A stretch of 64,000 nucleotides of DNA from Pseudoclavibacter chungangensis (GCF_013410545.1 NZ_JACCFV010000001.1:1984001-2048000); one strand, 5' to 3'; counted from the first letter of the stretch, positions 18,216 through 27,210 are shown. Numbers and translations are program-made. Notes: generated by a model not told the origin, from the sequence alone.

Positions 18216-19889
18216 TCAGGCCTCGATGACGACCGGGATGATCATCGGCTTGCGCTTGAGCTTCGTGTTGACCCAGCGGCCGACCGTGCGTCGCACGACC
18301 TGCGAGAGCTGGTACTGGTCGCGCGTGCCACCCTCGACGGCCTCCTTGAGCGCCTTCTGGATGCCCGGGATGATGTCGTCGAAGACCGCCTCCTCGGGCG
18401 CGAAACCGCGCGCGTGGATCTCGGGCCCGACGACGATGTTGCCCGTCGCTGCCTCGACGACGGTGAAGATGGAGATGAACCCCTCCTCCGCGAGGATGCG
18501 GCGATCCTTGAGGTCGGCGTCGGTGATCGTGCCGACGGTCGAGCCGTCGACGTAGACGAAGCCGATGTCGATCTGGCCGACGACGCGCACCTGGTGGTCG
18601 CGCATCTCGAGGACGGCGCCGTTCTCCACGACGAACGTGTTCTCGGCGGGCACGCCGGACTGCTTCGCGATGCCCGCGTTCGCGACGAGGTGACGGAACT
18701 CCCCGTGCACCGGCATCGCGTACTCGGGCTCGATGATGTTGTAGCAGTAGAGCAGCTCACCGGCCGACGCGTGGCCCGAGACGTGCACGTTCGCGTTCGC
18801 CTTGTGCACGACATTCGCGCCGTTCTTGATGAGCGCGTTGATGATGCGGAAGACGGAGTTCTCGTTGCCCGGGATCAGGCTCGACGCGAGGATGACGGTG
18901 TCGCCCTCCCCCACCTCGATCTGATGGTTGTGCGCGGCGATCCGGCTGAGCACGGCCATCGGCTCGCCCTGCGACCCCGTCGACATGAACACGATCTTGT
19001 CGTCCGGCAGGTTGACGGCCTTGCGATGGTCGATGAGCACGCCCTCGGGCACGTCGAGGTACCCGAGGTCCTCGGCGATGCCCATGTTGCGGACCATCGA
19101 GCGGCCCATGAGCGCGACCCGGCGGCCGTTCTCGACGGCCGCGTCGATGACCTGCTGCACGCGGTGCACGTGGCTCGAGAAGCTCGCGACGACGACCTTG
19201 CCCGGCGTCTTCGAGATGACGTCGCTCAGGACGGGGCCGATCGCCCGCTCGGTCGGCGTGAAGCCCGGCACCTCCGCGTTCGTCGAATCGGCCATGAAGA
19301 GGTCGACGCCCTCCTCCCCGAGCCGCGCGAACGCGCGCAGATCGGTGAGCCGGTCGTCGAGCGGCAGCTGGTCCATCTTGAAGTCGCCCGTGTGCAGCAC
19401 GGTGCCGGCGGCGGTCGTGATGTGCACGGCGAGCGCGTCGGGGATCGAGTGGTTCACGGCGACGAACTCGAGCCGGAACGGGCCGAGCTGCTCGACCTGC
19501 CCCTCCTCGACGGTCAGCGTGAACGGCTTGATGCGGTGCTCCTTGAGCTTCGCCTCGACGAGCGCGAGCGTCAGCTCCGAGCCGATGAGCGGGATGTCCC
19601 GCTTGAGGCGAAGGAGATAGGGCACGCCGCCGATGTGGTCCTCGTGACCGTGCGTGAGCACGATGCCGACGACATCGTCGAGACGGTCCTTGACCGAGTC
19701 GATGTCGGGGAGGATCAGGTCGACACCCGGCTGCGTCTCCTCGGGGAAGAGCACGCCGCAGTCGACGATGAGGATCTTGCCGTCGATCTCGAAGGTGGCC
19801 ATGTTGCGGCCCACCTCGCCGAGGCCACCGAGCGGGATGATCCGCAGGGTGCCCTTCGCGAGTTTCGGCAGTTCGGTGGATGTGGTCAT
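18216..19889 (-). CDS. rnj: Ribonuclease J
   Basis: Metallo-beta-lactamase-fold RNase with endonuclease and 5'-3' exonuclease activity in mRNA decay and rRNA maturation. 557 residues. The zinc motif HGHEDH lies at 80-85, with later metal ligands in VLHTGDFKMD and the C-terminal beta-CASP part (SFSSHVHRVQQ, STGSQGEP, HVSGHAS). Start ATG 19889 has GGAAGG 6 nt upstream. It lies 48 bp downstream of dapA on the same strand, the usual dapA-rnj order of actinobacteria. Confidence 0.96.
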   Translation of the reverse strand: MTTSTELPKLAKGTLRIIPLGGLGEVGRNMATFEIDGKILIVDCGVLFPEETQPGVDLILPDIDSVKDRLDDVVGIVLTHGHEDHIGGVPYLLRLKRDIPLIGSELTLALVEAKLKEHRIKPFTLTVEEGQVEQLGPFRLEFVAVNHSIPDALAVHITTAAGTVLHTGDFKMDQLPLDDRLTDLRAFARLGEEGVDLFMADSTNAEVPGFTPTERAIGPVLSDVISKTPGKVVVASFSSHVHRVQQVIDAAVENGRRVALMGRSMVRNMGIAEDLGYLDVPEGVLIDHRKAVNLPDDKIVFMSTGSQGEPMAVLSRIAAHNHQIEVGEGDTVILASSLIPGNENSVFRIINALIKNGANVVHKANANVHVSGHASAGELLYCYNIIEPEYAMPVHGEFRHLVANAGIAKQSGVPAENTFVVENGAVLEMRDHQVRVVGQIDIGFVYVDGSTVGTITDADLKDRRILAEEGFISIFTVVEAATGNIVVGPEIHARGFAPEEAVFDDIIPGIQKALKEAVEGGTRDQYQLSQVVRRTVGRWVNTKLKRKPMIIPVVIEA

Positions 19890-19937
19890 AGATCGCCTTC
19901 CGGCAGGGGGTACGGCGCCTTCGCGCCCTGATGTGGT

Positions 19938-20915
19938 CTATCGCGTGGTGCCGGGGATCTGCGGCAGCGCACCGCCCGCGGCCGCATTGCGGTCGGGGCG
20001 GAAGTTGCGGAGGTCGAGGCCCTCGATGTCGCGCACGAGCGCGATGTCGTCCTCGATGAGGGCGGCCTCGAAGTCCTCCGGCCCGACGAGCGGGAGGCGC
20101 ACGCGGGGTGAACCGATCCGCCCGAGGCCGTGCAGGATGTACTTCGTCGCGACCGTCCCGGGAACGTGCGTCATCGTGGACCGCACGAGGGGTTCGAGCG
20201 AGCGGTGCGCGGCCGTCGCGGCGGGCAGGTCGCCGCGGTTCACGGCGTCGACCATCGTTCGGTACGCGTGGGGGGCGATGTTCGCGGTGACGCCGATGAG
20301 GCCGGTGCCGCCGATCGCGAGCGTCGGCAGCGCGTTCGCGTCGTCGCCCGCGAAGTACATGAGGTCGGTCTGGTTGAGCACCCGGCTCACCTCGGCGAGG
20401 TCGCCCTTCGCGTCCTTGACGGCGAGGATGTTCGGGTGCTTCGCGGCGCGCAGGATCGTCTCGTAGCGGATGGGGATGCCTGCGCGGCCGGGGATGTCGT
20501 AGAGGATCACGGGCAGATCGGTCGCGTTCGCGACCATCCGGAAGTGCGTCAGGACGCCCGACTGCGTCGGCTTGTTGTAGTAGGGCGTGACGGCCATGAT
20601 CGCGTCGGCGCCGGCCTCGGCGGACTGCCGTGCGAGCTGGATCGCGTGGGCCGTCTCGTTCGACGGGCCACCCGTGATGATCTTGGCGCGGCCACCGGCC
20701 ACGTCCTTGCCGACGCGCACGAGCTTGAGCTTCTCGGCGTCGGTGAGTGTCGAGGTCTCTCCCGTCGTCCCCGTCACGACGATGCCGTCGGCGCCGCCCT
20801 CGATGAGGGAGTCGAAGAGCTTCTCGACGTCGCCCCACGCGACTTCGCCGTCGACCGTCATGGGGGTCACGACCGCGACGAGGACCTGGCCGAAGGGATT
20901 CGTTTGCTCGCTCAC
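19938..20915 (-). CDS. dapA: 4-hydroxy-tetrahydrodipicolinate synthase
   Basis: Condenses pyruvate with aspartate semialdehyde in the diaminopimelate/lysine pathway feeding peptidoglycan. 325 residues, TIM-barrel. The TTGE motif lies at 50-53, catalytic Tyr139 in ILYDIPGR and the Schiff-base Lys167 in ILAVKDAKGD. The start is GTG 20915; the ribosome-binding GGGAG is unusually close, so the true start might be slightly different. It begins 9 bp after the stop of the DUF1990 gene, so the two are probably cotranscribed, with rnj following. Confidence 0.95.
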   Translation of the reverse strand: MSEQTNPFGQVLVAVVTPMTVDGEVAWGDVEKLFDSLIEGGADGIVVTGTTGETSTLTDAEKLKLVRVGKDVAGGRAKIITGGPSNETAHAIQLARQSAEAGADAIMAVTPYYNKPTQSGVLTHFRMVANATDLPVILYDIPGRAGIPIRYETILRAAKHPNILAVKDAKGDLAEVSRVLNQTDLMYFAGDDANALPTLAIGGTGLIGVTANIAPHAYRTMVDAVNRGDLPAATAAHRSLEPLVRSTMTHVPGTVATKYILHGLGRIGSPRVRLPLVGPEDFEAALIEDDIALVRDIEGLDLRNFRPDRNAAAGGALPQIPGTTR

Positions 20916-20924
20916 GCTCCCAGG

Positions 20925-21653
20925 CTACCGGTTCCGCGTGGCCCGGGCGCCGTACGGCCCCTCGTCGGCGGGGCGCGCGCTCGCGCCCGGCACGGGGGTC
21001 GTCGGGTGCAGCGCCGCGAGGTAGCGGCGGATGATGCGCTTGCGGTAGCGGTTCGCGTACCACCACACGAGGCGGAAGCGGAACGAGCCGGGGCGGACGA
21101 ACTCGCGGATCGTGATCCAGACGGAGTCGTCGGGCTCGTGCGTGACGACGAACCGCTGCTCGCCCGCTTCAGGCCCACCCGGCAGGGTGCCGTACACGAA
21201 CCCGAACCGGTGCTGCTCGGCGATCACCGTCAGGACGCGGACGGGCGAGGAGAACCGGAACGGCCCCGTCCGTGTGACGATGTCGGCGGTCGCACCGGGA
21301 CGGATGAGGACCGGATCGGCGAAGTCGAAGAGGTGTGCGTGGGGGCGGACGGGGACGGACGCGTTGCTGCTCGGGTCGACCGCGAGGGAGCGGTAGGCGT
21401 CACCCGCCATGGTCTCCTGGCGCACGTCGACGACCTCGAGCCCGGAGCCCAGCTGCACTCCCCAGCGCATGAGTCGGGCGACGGACTTCTCGAACCGCTC
21501 CTCGCCGGAGCCGAGCTTCGCGCGGTATTCCGCCGCGCGATGGCCCTTCGGCGGGTAGCGCAGGAGGTCGTCGTTCGCCGTCGCACCGACGGCCGCGTAG
21601 TTGCAGACGGGGGCGTCGGCGACCGTCCGACGCCGGGGTCCCGGCCGCGCCAT
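20925..21653 (-). CDS. DUF1990 family protein
   Basis: 242 residues. Matches the DUF1990 pattern: an N-terminal NYAAVGAT with a LLRYPPKGH motif, the GWGVQLGSG-like region RWGVQLGSGLEVVDVR, FGFVYGTLPGGPEAGEQRFVV, and a C-terminal basic helix FRLVWWYANRYRKRIIRRYLAAL. Function is unknown; related plant and bacterial proteins have been proposed as lipid- or ligand-binding. There is no signal peptide; the C-terminal Arg/Trp-rich helix could associate with membrane. It overlaps the dapA leader closely (9-bp gap). Confidence 0.85.
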   Translation of the reverse strand: MARPGPRRRTVADAPVCNYAAVGATANDDLLRYPPKGHRAAEYRAKLGSGEERFEKSVARLMRWGVQLGSGLEVVDVRQETMAGDAYRSLAVDPSSNASVPVRPHAHLFDFADPVLIRPGATADIVTRTGPFRFSSPVRVLTVIAEQHRFGFVYGTLPGGPEAGEQRFVVTHEPDDSVWITIREFVRPGSFRFRLVWWYANRYRKRIIRRYLAALHPTTPVPGASARPADEGPYGARATRNR

Positions 21654-21722
21654 CAGGCGTGGGTGCGTCGCGGCGCCGGGCGGTCCGGGGCAGTGCGGGA
21701 GGTCACGATCACGCCCGAGATC

Positions 21723-21983
21723 CTAACCGGCGAGGCCAGGCGTCCGGCCGGCGGGTGTGTGCGTCCCCGTGATCGGCGCACGTCCACCGGTGCCACCGGC
21801 ACCGACGGTGCCGCCGGTGCCGGGTCGACGGAGTGCCTCGACGCTCGTCGTCCCGCGGTCGCCCGCGTCCTGCGAGACCGAGATCCTGCGGGCCCCGCAC
21901 GCGCACCGCTCGTAGCGGAGCAGCCCGGCGCTCGCCCGGTGTCGGGATTCGGTGAGCCATTCGTGAGGACAGTCGTTTCGCAT
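21723..21983 (-). CDS. Small Cys/His protein, putative zinc-binding
   Basis: 86 residues from ATG 21983. The N-terminal 36 residues contain CPHEW (C5, H7) and a later CACG pair (C27, C29) in a short beta-rich module (LLRYERCACGARRISV), which resembles a zinc ribbon of small actinobacterial proteins. The remaining 50 residues are Gly/Thr/Pro-rich and probably disordered. It faces the CGNR gene; the two start codons are only about 25 bp apart, so their control regions must overlap. Family unnamed; the zinc role is inferred. Confidence 0.65.
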   Translation of the reverse strand: MRNDCPHEWLTESRHRASAGLLRYERCACGARRISVSQDAGDRGTTSVEALRRPGTGGTVGAGGTGGRAPITGTHTPAGRTPGLAG

Positions 21984-21989
21984 GCCTCG

Positions 21990-22011
21990 AGCGTGCTGTA
22001 ATGGCATCGTG
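21990..22011 (+). promoter_or_regulatory. Possible leaderless promoter of the CGNR gene
   Basis: TGTAAT at 21997-22002 sits 6 nt before the GTG at 22009, where a -10 box would place transcription start at or next to the start codon. No ribosome-binding sequence precedes the GTG. No strong -35 is visible. Confidence 0.35.
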
Positions 22012-22575
22012 CATTTCAACCATTACGGCCGAGAGCCGATCGCACTCGGAGTCGACCTCGCGAACGATCCGCCGCGCGATGCCCCCGAACTCGTGCGACG
22101 GTGCACGTCGGCCGGGCTCGTCATCGACCTCCCCACCTCGGAGGACGATCTCGATCACACGCTCGGCTTCCTCGACCGGTGGCGCGCGATCGCCGCGCAG
22201 ACCGACCGCGGTCGACGCGCCGACGCCCTCAACGTGCTGCTCGCCGAGTACGCGGCGGCGCCGCGACTCACGGACCACGCCGGGGACGGCTGGCACCTCC
22301 ACTTCCGGGAGGACGACGTCGCGGTCGGGCGCCAGATCGCGGCACTCATCACGGTGGGGACGGCACTTCACCTGACGCAACTCGGCATGGACCGGTGGGG
22401 CGTGTGCGCGGCGGGCGAGTGCGAGCGGGTCTTCGCCGACGTGTCGCGCGGCGGTCGGCAGCGACACTGCTCCCCCGCGTGTGCGAACCGCGAGCGGGTC
22501 CGTCGTCATCGCGCGGGCTCCGGTGGCGTGCGGACCTCGCGACCCGTCGGCGCCTCCGCGAACCGTTCCACCTGA
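22009..22575 (+). CDS. CGNR zinc-finger protein (ABATE domain)
   Basis: 188 residues. The N-terminal ABATE/stress-type ligand-binding part begins GVDLANDPP. The C-terminal zinc finger carries CAAGEC, then HCSPACANRERVRRHR: the defining CGNR tetrapeptide is CANR here, an allowed variation. Such proteins are thought to be DNA-binding regulators. The start is taken at GTG 22009 because the preceding frame lies in the divergent promoter. Possible regulator of the facing small Cys/His gene or of itself (inference). Confidence 0.85.
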   Translation: MHFNHYGREPIALGVDLANDPPRDAPELVRRCTSAGLVIDLPTSEDDLDHTLGFLDRWRAIAAQTDRGRRADALNVLLAEYAAAPRLTDHAGDGWHLHFREDDVAVGRQIAALITVGTALHLTQLGMDRWGVCAAGECERVFADVSRGGRQRHCSPACANRERVRRHRAGSGGVRTSRPVGASANRST

Positions 22576-22594
22576 TCCCGACCGGCTCGACCCC

Positions 22595-22639
22595 ACTCGT
22601 CCCGATCCCGTTCGTCCCGATCCCGTTCGTCCCGATCCC
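22595..22639. repeat. Three tandem 15-bp repeats
   Basis: Three units of GTTCGTCCCGATCCC in a row (22595-22609 with two changes, 22610-22624, 22625-22639), between the CGNR gene and the DUF4166 gene. Confidence 0.85.
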
Positions 22640-22730
22640 GTCGGCGACGGATACCCGCACACCCACGGTCGCATGCCGACTCCCCCGAGCGCGGGATCCG
22701 CCGCGGAGCACGCCACCGTAGGCTGCAGAC

Positions 22731-23444
22731 GTGACCACGCACCACCGCCCGACCGACACCGACGGCGACTCGGAGGGGCTCGGGAACGCGAGCGCGAACG
22801 GCTCACCGTACGCCCGGGCGCTCGGCGATCGGATCGACGAACTGCACCCACGGTTGCGCACGTACTTCGCGACCATTCCCGCCGGCCACATCGGCGTCGG
22901 GCACGGCGTCTTCGAGCGCGCCGGCGTGCCGCAGCGATGGTTGCGGCCACTCGTGCGCCTCGTCGAACCGCTCGGTGTCGCGTTCGGCGGCTTCGAGCAC
23001 GAGGTGCCCTTCCGGATCGTCAATCGCACGGTCGACGGCCGCGCGCTCGCGCAGCGCGACTTCCACCTGCGCGGCCGCGTGTGGACGATGGGCGACACCG
23101 TCTCGCTCGCGCCGACGGGACGCCTCGTCGACTCCCTCGGGCGGTTCGGCACCGTCGTCGCCGCCTTCGACGTCGATGTGCGCGGTGGTGCGCTCCGACT
23201 CGACAGCCGCGCGGTGGGCGTCCGAGCCGGCCTGTTCCGGCTCCGGCTCCCGTCGTTCGTCGCACCTCGGATCTCCCTCACGGAACGCTTCGACGACCCC
23301 GACGACCGGGACGGAAGCGACGGGGATACAGCCGACGGGCAGCAGCACGTCGACCTGACGGTCACGCTGCCCCTGCTCGGCACGATCTACGAGTACGCGG
23401 GCTCGTTCACCTACCGCATCGAACGGACGGAGCAACACACATGA
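22731..23444 (+). CDS. DUF4166 domain-containing protein
   Basis: 237 residues, GTG start at 22731. The DUF4166 pattern is clear: an LHPRLRTYFATIPAGHIGVGHGVFERAG opening, the PFRIVNRTVDGRAL strand, and a final LLGTIYEYAGSFTYR. The family is unknown functionally but is often fused to or next to SDR oxidoreductases. That is the case here: its stop overlaps the epimerase start (ATGA), a sign of translational coupling. First gene of a three-gene operon with the epimerase and a ribokinase. Confidence 0.85.
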   Translation: MTTHHRPTDTDGDSEGLGNASANGSPYARALGDRIDELHPRLRTYFATIPAGHIGVGHGVFERAGVPQRWLRPLVRLVEPLGVAFGGFEHEVPFRIVNRTVDGRALAQRDFHLRGRVWTMGDTVSLAPTGRLVDSLGRFGTVVAAFDVDVRGGALRLDSRAVGVRAGLFRLRLPSFVAPRISLTERFDDPDDRDGSDGDTADGQQHVDLTVTLPLLGTIYEYAGSFTYRIERTEQHT

Positions 23445-24478
23445 GCGCAGGAGCGCCCGACGGACGGGTCGTGATCGGCGGAGCCGGCGGCTTCATGGGG
23501 CACGCACTCGCGAACCGCGCGAGGCGCGCGGGCCGCGAGGTCGTCACGGTCGGCCGCGCGGGGTCCGACCTCACGTGGGACGACCCCGACGGCCTCGCCC
23601 GGGCCGTCGACGGCGCCTCGCTCGTCCTCGGCCTCGCCGGGAAGAGCGTCGATTGCCGCTACACGCCCCCGAACCGTGCCGAGATCATCCGCTCGCGCGT
23701 CGCGACGACCGCGGCGATCGCCGAGGCGATCCGTCGCGCGGCCGCTCCCCCGGCCCTGTGGGTGAACTCGTCGACCGCGACGATCTACCGGCACGCGATG
23801 GATCGTCCCCAGACCGAGCGCGAGGGTGAACTCGGCTCGGGCTTCTCGGTCGACGTGGCGCGGGCGTGGGAGGCGGAGCTGTTCCGCGACGAGCTGCCCG
23901 CGACGCGACGCGTCGCGATGCGCTCCGCGATCGTGCTCGGCTCGGGCGGCGTGCTGCCCGTGCTGCGCACGCTCGCCCGCGCGGGCCTCGGCGGCTCGGC
24001 CTGGGACGGGCCCTGGCCGGTGTCGGCGGCACGCCGCGCCGCAGGCACGGCCCACGACCCGGGCTCGCGCCGCGGCGAGCAGCGATTCAGCTGGATCCAC
24101 CTCGGCGACATCGCGCGGATCATCGACTTCCTCGAGACCCGGCCCGACATCGAGGGCCCGGTGAACGCGTCGAGCCCGCACCCCGTCACGAACCGGCGCC
24201 TCATGGCGCTCGTCCGTCGGCACGAGCGGGCGCTCGTCGGCCCCCCACTGCAGCGCTGGATGCTCGAGCTGGGCGCCGTCGCGCTGCGGACCGAGACCGA
24301 ACTCATCCTCAAGAGCAGGTGGGTCGTGCCGCAGCGCCTGCTCGAGGCCGGCTACCGTTTCCACCACCCGCGACTCGACGGCGCGATCGGCTCGATCGTG
24401 GCGGCCGAGCGATCGGGAGCCGGAGAGACCGACGCGCCGCCGAGCGCCGACGAGTCGACGGAGGCCGCGGCGGCGTGA
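23441..24478 (+). CDS. NAD-dependent epimerase/dehydratase family protein, DUF1731 type (TIGR01777)
   Basis: 345 residues. Rossmann motif GGAGGFMGHAL at about 13-23, the family's SVDCRY and catalytic region NSSTATIYRHAMDRPQTE, then FSWIHLGDIARIIDFL and the C-terminal DUF1731 extension (ILKSRWVVPQRLLEAGYRFHHP). The family is related to cell-division inhibitor SulA-like SDRs of unknown substrate. Coupled to DUF4166 upstream (ATGA) and to the ribokinase downstream (GTGA). The partner suggests a paired activity; substrate unknown. Confidence 0.88.
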   Translation: MSAGAPDGRVVIGGAGGFMGHALANRARRAGREVVTVGRAGSDLTWDDPDGLARAVDGASLVLGLAGKSVDCRYTPPNRAEIIRSRVATTAAIAEAIRRAAAPPALWVNSSTATIYRHAMDRPQTEREGELGSGFSVDVARAWEAELFRDELPATRRVAMRSAIVLGSGGVLPVLRTLARAGLGGSAWDGPWPVSAARRAAGTAHDPGSRRGEQRFSWIHLGDIARIIDFLETRPDIEGPVNASSPHPVTNRRLMALVRRHERALVGPPLQRWMLELGAVALRTETELILKSRWVVPQRLLEAGYRFHHPRLDGAIGSIVAAERSGAGETDAPPSADESTEAAAA

Positions 24479-25563
24479 GTGGCGGGATCGTCGTCGTCGG
24501 ATCGGTGAACGCCGATCTGCTCGTTCGTGTCGCGCGTCTCCCCGGGCCCGGCGAGACGCTGCTCGCGACGTCGAGCGAGGTGCGTCCGGGCGGGAAGGGC
24601 GCGAACCAGGCGGTCGCCGCGGCGCTGCTCGGGGCGCCGGTCACGATGATCGGGGCGGTCGGCGACGATGCACACGCGGCGATCGCGACGAGCGGGCTCG
24701 AGCGTGCCGGGGTGGATCTCGCGCGGCTCACTCGCGTCGCGGGTCCGACGGGGCTCGCGATCGTGCAGGTCGACGATCGGGGCGAGAACTCGATCGTGGT
24801 GGTTCCGGGAGCGAACGCCACGGTCGGGCCCGAGCTCGTCGCCCGGCATCGCGAACGCATCGCGTCGGCGGATGTCGTCGTCCTCCAGGGCGAGCTGCCG
24901 GGCGAGACGGTCGAGGCGGCGGCGCGCACCGCGGGCGGTCGACTCGTGTTGAACCTCGCGCCGGTCGTCGCGATCGATCTGGCAGTGGTCCGTTCCGCCG
25001 ATCCGCTCGTCGTGAACGAGCACGAGGCGGCGCTCGTGCTCGATCTGCTGGGCGGGGTCGAGCTGGTGGGCGGGGTCGAGCGCGCCGGTGCCGGAGCGGA
25101 GGCCGGGGTGGACGTGCCGATGTCCGTCCCCGACGCCTCGACACGGCGCGGCGACCGGGATGCCGACGACGCACGTGCGCACGGCACCCGCGTCGACGAC
25201 CCACGCGACGCCGTTGTGACCGACAGGTCGGATGCCGCCGATCCGGAGCGACTCGTCGATGCCCTGCTCGCTGCCGGGGTGCATTCGGTGGTCCTCACGG
25301 TCGGCACCGACGGCGCCGTGATCGGGACGGTCACCACGGACGGACCGCGCACGGTGCGCGTGCCCGCTCCGAACGTGACCGCGGTGGACACGACCGGCGC
25401 GGGCGACGCGTTCACGGGAGCGCTCGCCGTCGCGCTGCTGCGGGGCGACGGGCTGCACGCCGCGGCCGCATACGCGGTCAGGGTCGGTGCGTTCGCGGTC
25501 GGTGGTCCCGGTGCACAGGACGCGTATCCGACGACCGAAGACGAGCTCCCGGCTTCGCACTGA
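24475..25563 (+). CDS. rbsK: PfkB-family carbohydrate kinase, ribokinase-like, with internal insert
   Basis: 362 residues from GTG 24475, which overlaps the upstream TGA. The ribokinase signature GSVNADLLVRVARLPGPGETLL opens the protein; GGKGANQAVAAALLG and the catalytic DTTGAGDAFTGALA (near residue 310) are intact. Between residues about 191 and 258 lies a polar insert rich in Asp, Arg and Ala, with a duplicated VELVGGVE/VERAG start, not present in normal ribokinases of about 300 residues. It probably phosphorylates ribose or a related sugar, but the operon partners make another substrate possible. Confidence 0.82.
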   Translation: MSGGIVVVGSVNADLLVRVARLPGPGETLLATSSEVRPGGKGANQAVAAALLGAPVTMIGAVGDDAHAAIATSGLERAGVDLARLTRVAGPTGLAIVQVDDRGENSIVVVPGANATVGPELVARHRERIASADVVVLQGELPGETVEAAARTAGGRLVLNLAPVVAIDLAVVRSADPLVVNEHEAALVLDLLGGVELVGGVERAGAGAEAGVDVPMSVPDASTRRGDRDADDARAHGTRVDDPRDAVVTDRSDAADPERLVDALLAAGVHSVVLTVGTDGAVIGTVTTDGPRTVRVPAPNVTAVDTTGAGDAFTGALAVALLRGDGLHAAAAYAVRVGAFAVGGPGAQDAYPTTEDELPASH

Positions 25564-25869
25564 CCGCACACTGACGCCGAGCCCCCGGTAGGCACCGACG
25601 CCACGCCGACGCAGAGCCCCCGGCTACGCACCGACGCTATGCCGAGAGCGGAGGCCTATCGAAGCGCCCACGGCGGGGCCCGAGCCGACGTCCGGCCGCG
25701 CACGACGTCGCGCGGACACATTGATCTCGTTCCCGTGCCGGACCGTCCGGTCGTGCGCGCCGCCTGACGGAGCGTCCGTCCCGCAACCCTGCGACCCTGC
25801 GCGCGATCGCCCGATCCCACGGATCACGCCGCGGCGGTGTCGATCCGGATCGCCGGGTGCGATCGACGT
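25564..25869. other. Convergent spacer with direct repeats
   Basis: 306 bp between the convergent ribokinase and GH13 genes. It holds two copies of a roughly 33-bp sequence (25579-25610 and 25614-25646; cores GAGCCCCCGG and GCACCGACGC). No gene is supported; no clear terminator stem was found. Confidence 0.55.
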
Positions 25870-27210
25870 TCAGCGCAGAACGGCCCAGCCGCGCGGCGCG
25901 ATGGCCACCGTCGCGCCGTCGAGCCGGGCGTCGCCGGCCCCGACCGTCGATGCGCGCAGCCCCTCGATCGCGAGCTCATCGTCACCGAGATTGATCACCG
26001 TGACGAGCGCGTCGGTGTCGGTGGCGGTGCGCAGTGCGAGCGAGGTGTTCGTGAGGTGTTCGACCTCGGTGCGGGCCGTGTGCAGCCACGGGTGACGTCG
26101 CCGGAGCGCGACGAGCGTGCGGGTCGCGTCGAGCACGCGACGCGCGTCCGGAGCGAGCTCAGCGTCGGCCGGCGCGTTCGGCGGGAACTCGGGGCGGACC
26201 GCGTCGTCGCCGCCGAGCCGCTCCTCCTTGACGCCCTCGAACGCGAGTTCGTCGCCCGCGTAGAGCATGGGCGTCCCGGCGACCGTGAAGAGCACGGCGA
26301 GTGCGTGCGGGACGAACTCGGGCCCGATCGCGGTCGCGATGCGCGTCACGTCGTGGTTGCCGATGAAGGTGGTCGGGACGTATGTGTCGAGGAGGGCGTC
26401 GTGGCGGCCGATCGCGTGGGCGAGCTCGAACAGATTGCGGTCGGCGATCGCGTGCCAGATGCCCTGCCAGAGTTCGTACTGGGTGAGCGAGTCCATCGTC
26501 GAGGTCGCGACGATCGCGGCACCGTCGCCGTGGATCACCTCGCCCGAGAACCACGCGTCGGGGTGACGCTCGCGGACGCGTGGCAGGACGCGCCCCCAGA
26601 ACGCCGGGTCGACGGCGTAGGCGGCATCGAGCCGCCAACCGTCGGCGCCGCGGTCGAGCCAGGTGGTCATGACGTCGACGACGAGGTCCTCGACGGCGGG
26701 TGAGGTGTGGTCGAGGGCGACGAGGGACTCGTGCCCCTCGAACACGTCCGCGCGGACGGGATCGCCCGGGCGCCGGTCGTCGCTGTCGATGCGGAACAGC
26801 TCGGCGCTCGCCGACGCGGGCCCGTCGGCTTCGACGTCTCGGAAGGCGGGGTGCGCACGGCCGACGTGGTTGAAGACCCCGTCGAGGAGGAGTCGGATGC
26901 CGCGCTCGCGGCAGGCGGCGACGAGCCGGTCGAAGTCGGCGTCGTCGCCGAGCCGCGGGTCGATGCGGTGGTGTTCGACGGTGTCGTAGCCGTGGGTGGA
27001 CGAGGCGAAGATCGGGCCGAGCGCGAGGCCGTTGAGTCCGAGGTCGATGAGGTGGTCGAGCCAGGGTTCGAGTCGCTCGAGACGGTGTTCGACGGGGCGT
27101 GTTGTCGGGTCGTCGTCGGGCCTGATGGGGGCGCCGAGGAACCCGAGCGGATAGAGGTGCCACCACATGACGTGCTCGACCCAGGCGGGTTCGGGGTGGC
27201 GCTGTGTCAC
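25870..27210 (-). CDS. GH13 (alpha-amylase family) glycoside hydrolase
   Basis: 446 residues from GTG 27210 (CAGGT 5 nt upstream; the frame runs on to 27408 but that part is low-complexity). TIM-barrel motifs: LLLDGVFNHVGRAHPAF (region I), DGWRLDAAYAV with the nucleophile Asp (II), AWFSGEVIHGD with the acid Glu (III), TFIGNHDVTRIA with the third Asp (IV). No signal peptide, so it is likely cytoplasmic, acting on imported malto- or alpha-glucosides or on trehalose-type sugars. It stands alone rather than in a maltose operon. The exact specificity cannot be read from sequence. Confidence 0.88.
   Translation of the reverse strand: MTQRHPEPAWVEHVMWWHLYPLGFLGAPIRPDDDPTTRPVEHRLERLEPWLDHLIDLGLNGLALGPIFASSTHGYDTVEHHRIDPRLGDDADFDRLVAACRERGIRLLLDGVFNHVGRAHPAFRDVEADGPASASAELFRIDSDDRRPGDPVRADVFEGHESLVALDHTSPAVEDLVVDVMTTWLDRGADGWRLDAAYAVDPAFWGRVLPRVRERHPDAWFSGEVIHGDGAAIVATSTMDSLTQYELWQGIWHAIADRNLFELAHAIGRHDALLDTYVPTTFIGNHDVTRIATAIGPEFVPHALAVLFTVAGTPMLYAGDELAFEGVKEERLGGDDAVRPEFPPNAPADAELAPDARRVLDATRTLVALRRRHPWLHTARTEVEHLTNTSLALRTATDTDALVTVINLGDDELAIEGLRASTVGAGDARLDGATVAIAPRGWAVLR

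Noticed and set aside
22595..22639. CRISPR or attachment-site repeats
   Set aside because: Direct 15-bp repeats without spacers, no cas genes, no integrase nearby.
21709..22950. 413-codon minus-strand frame over the CGNR and DUF4166 genes
   Set aside because: Low-complexity Arg/Ser/Gly composition; the plus-strand genes have recognisable domains.
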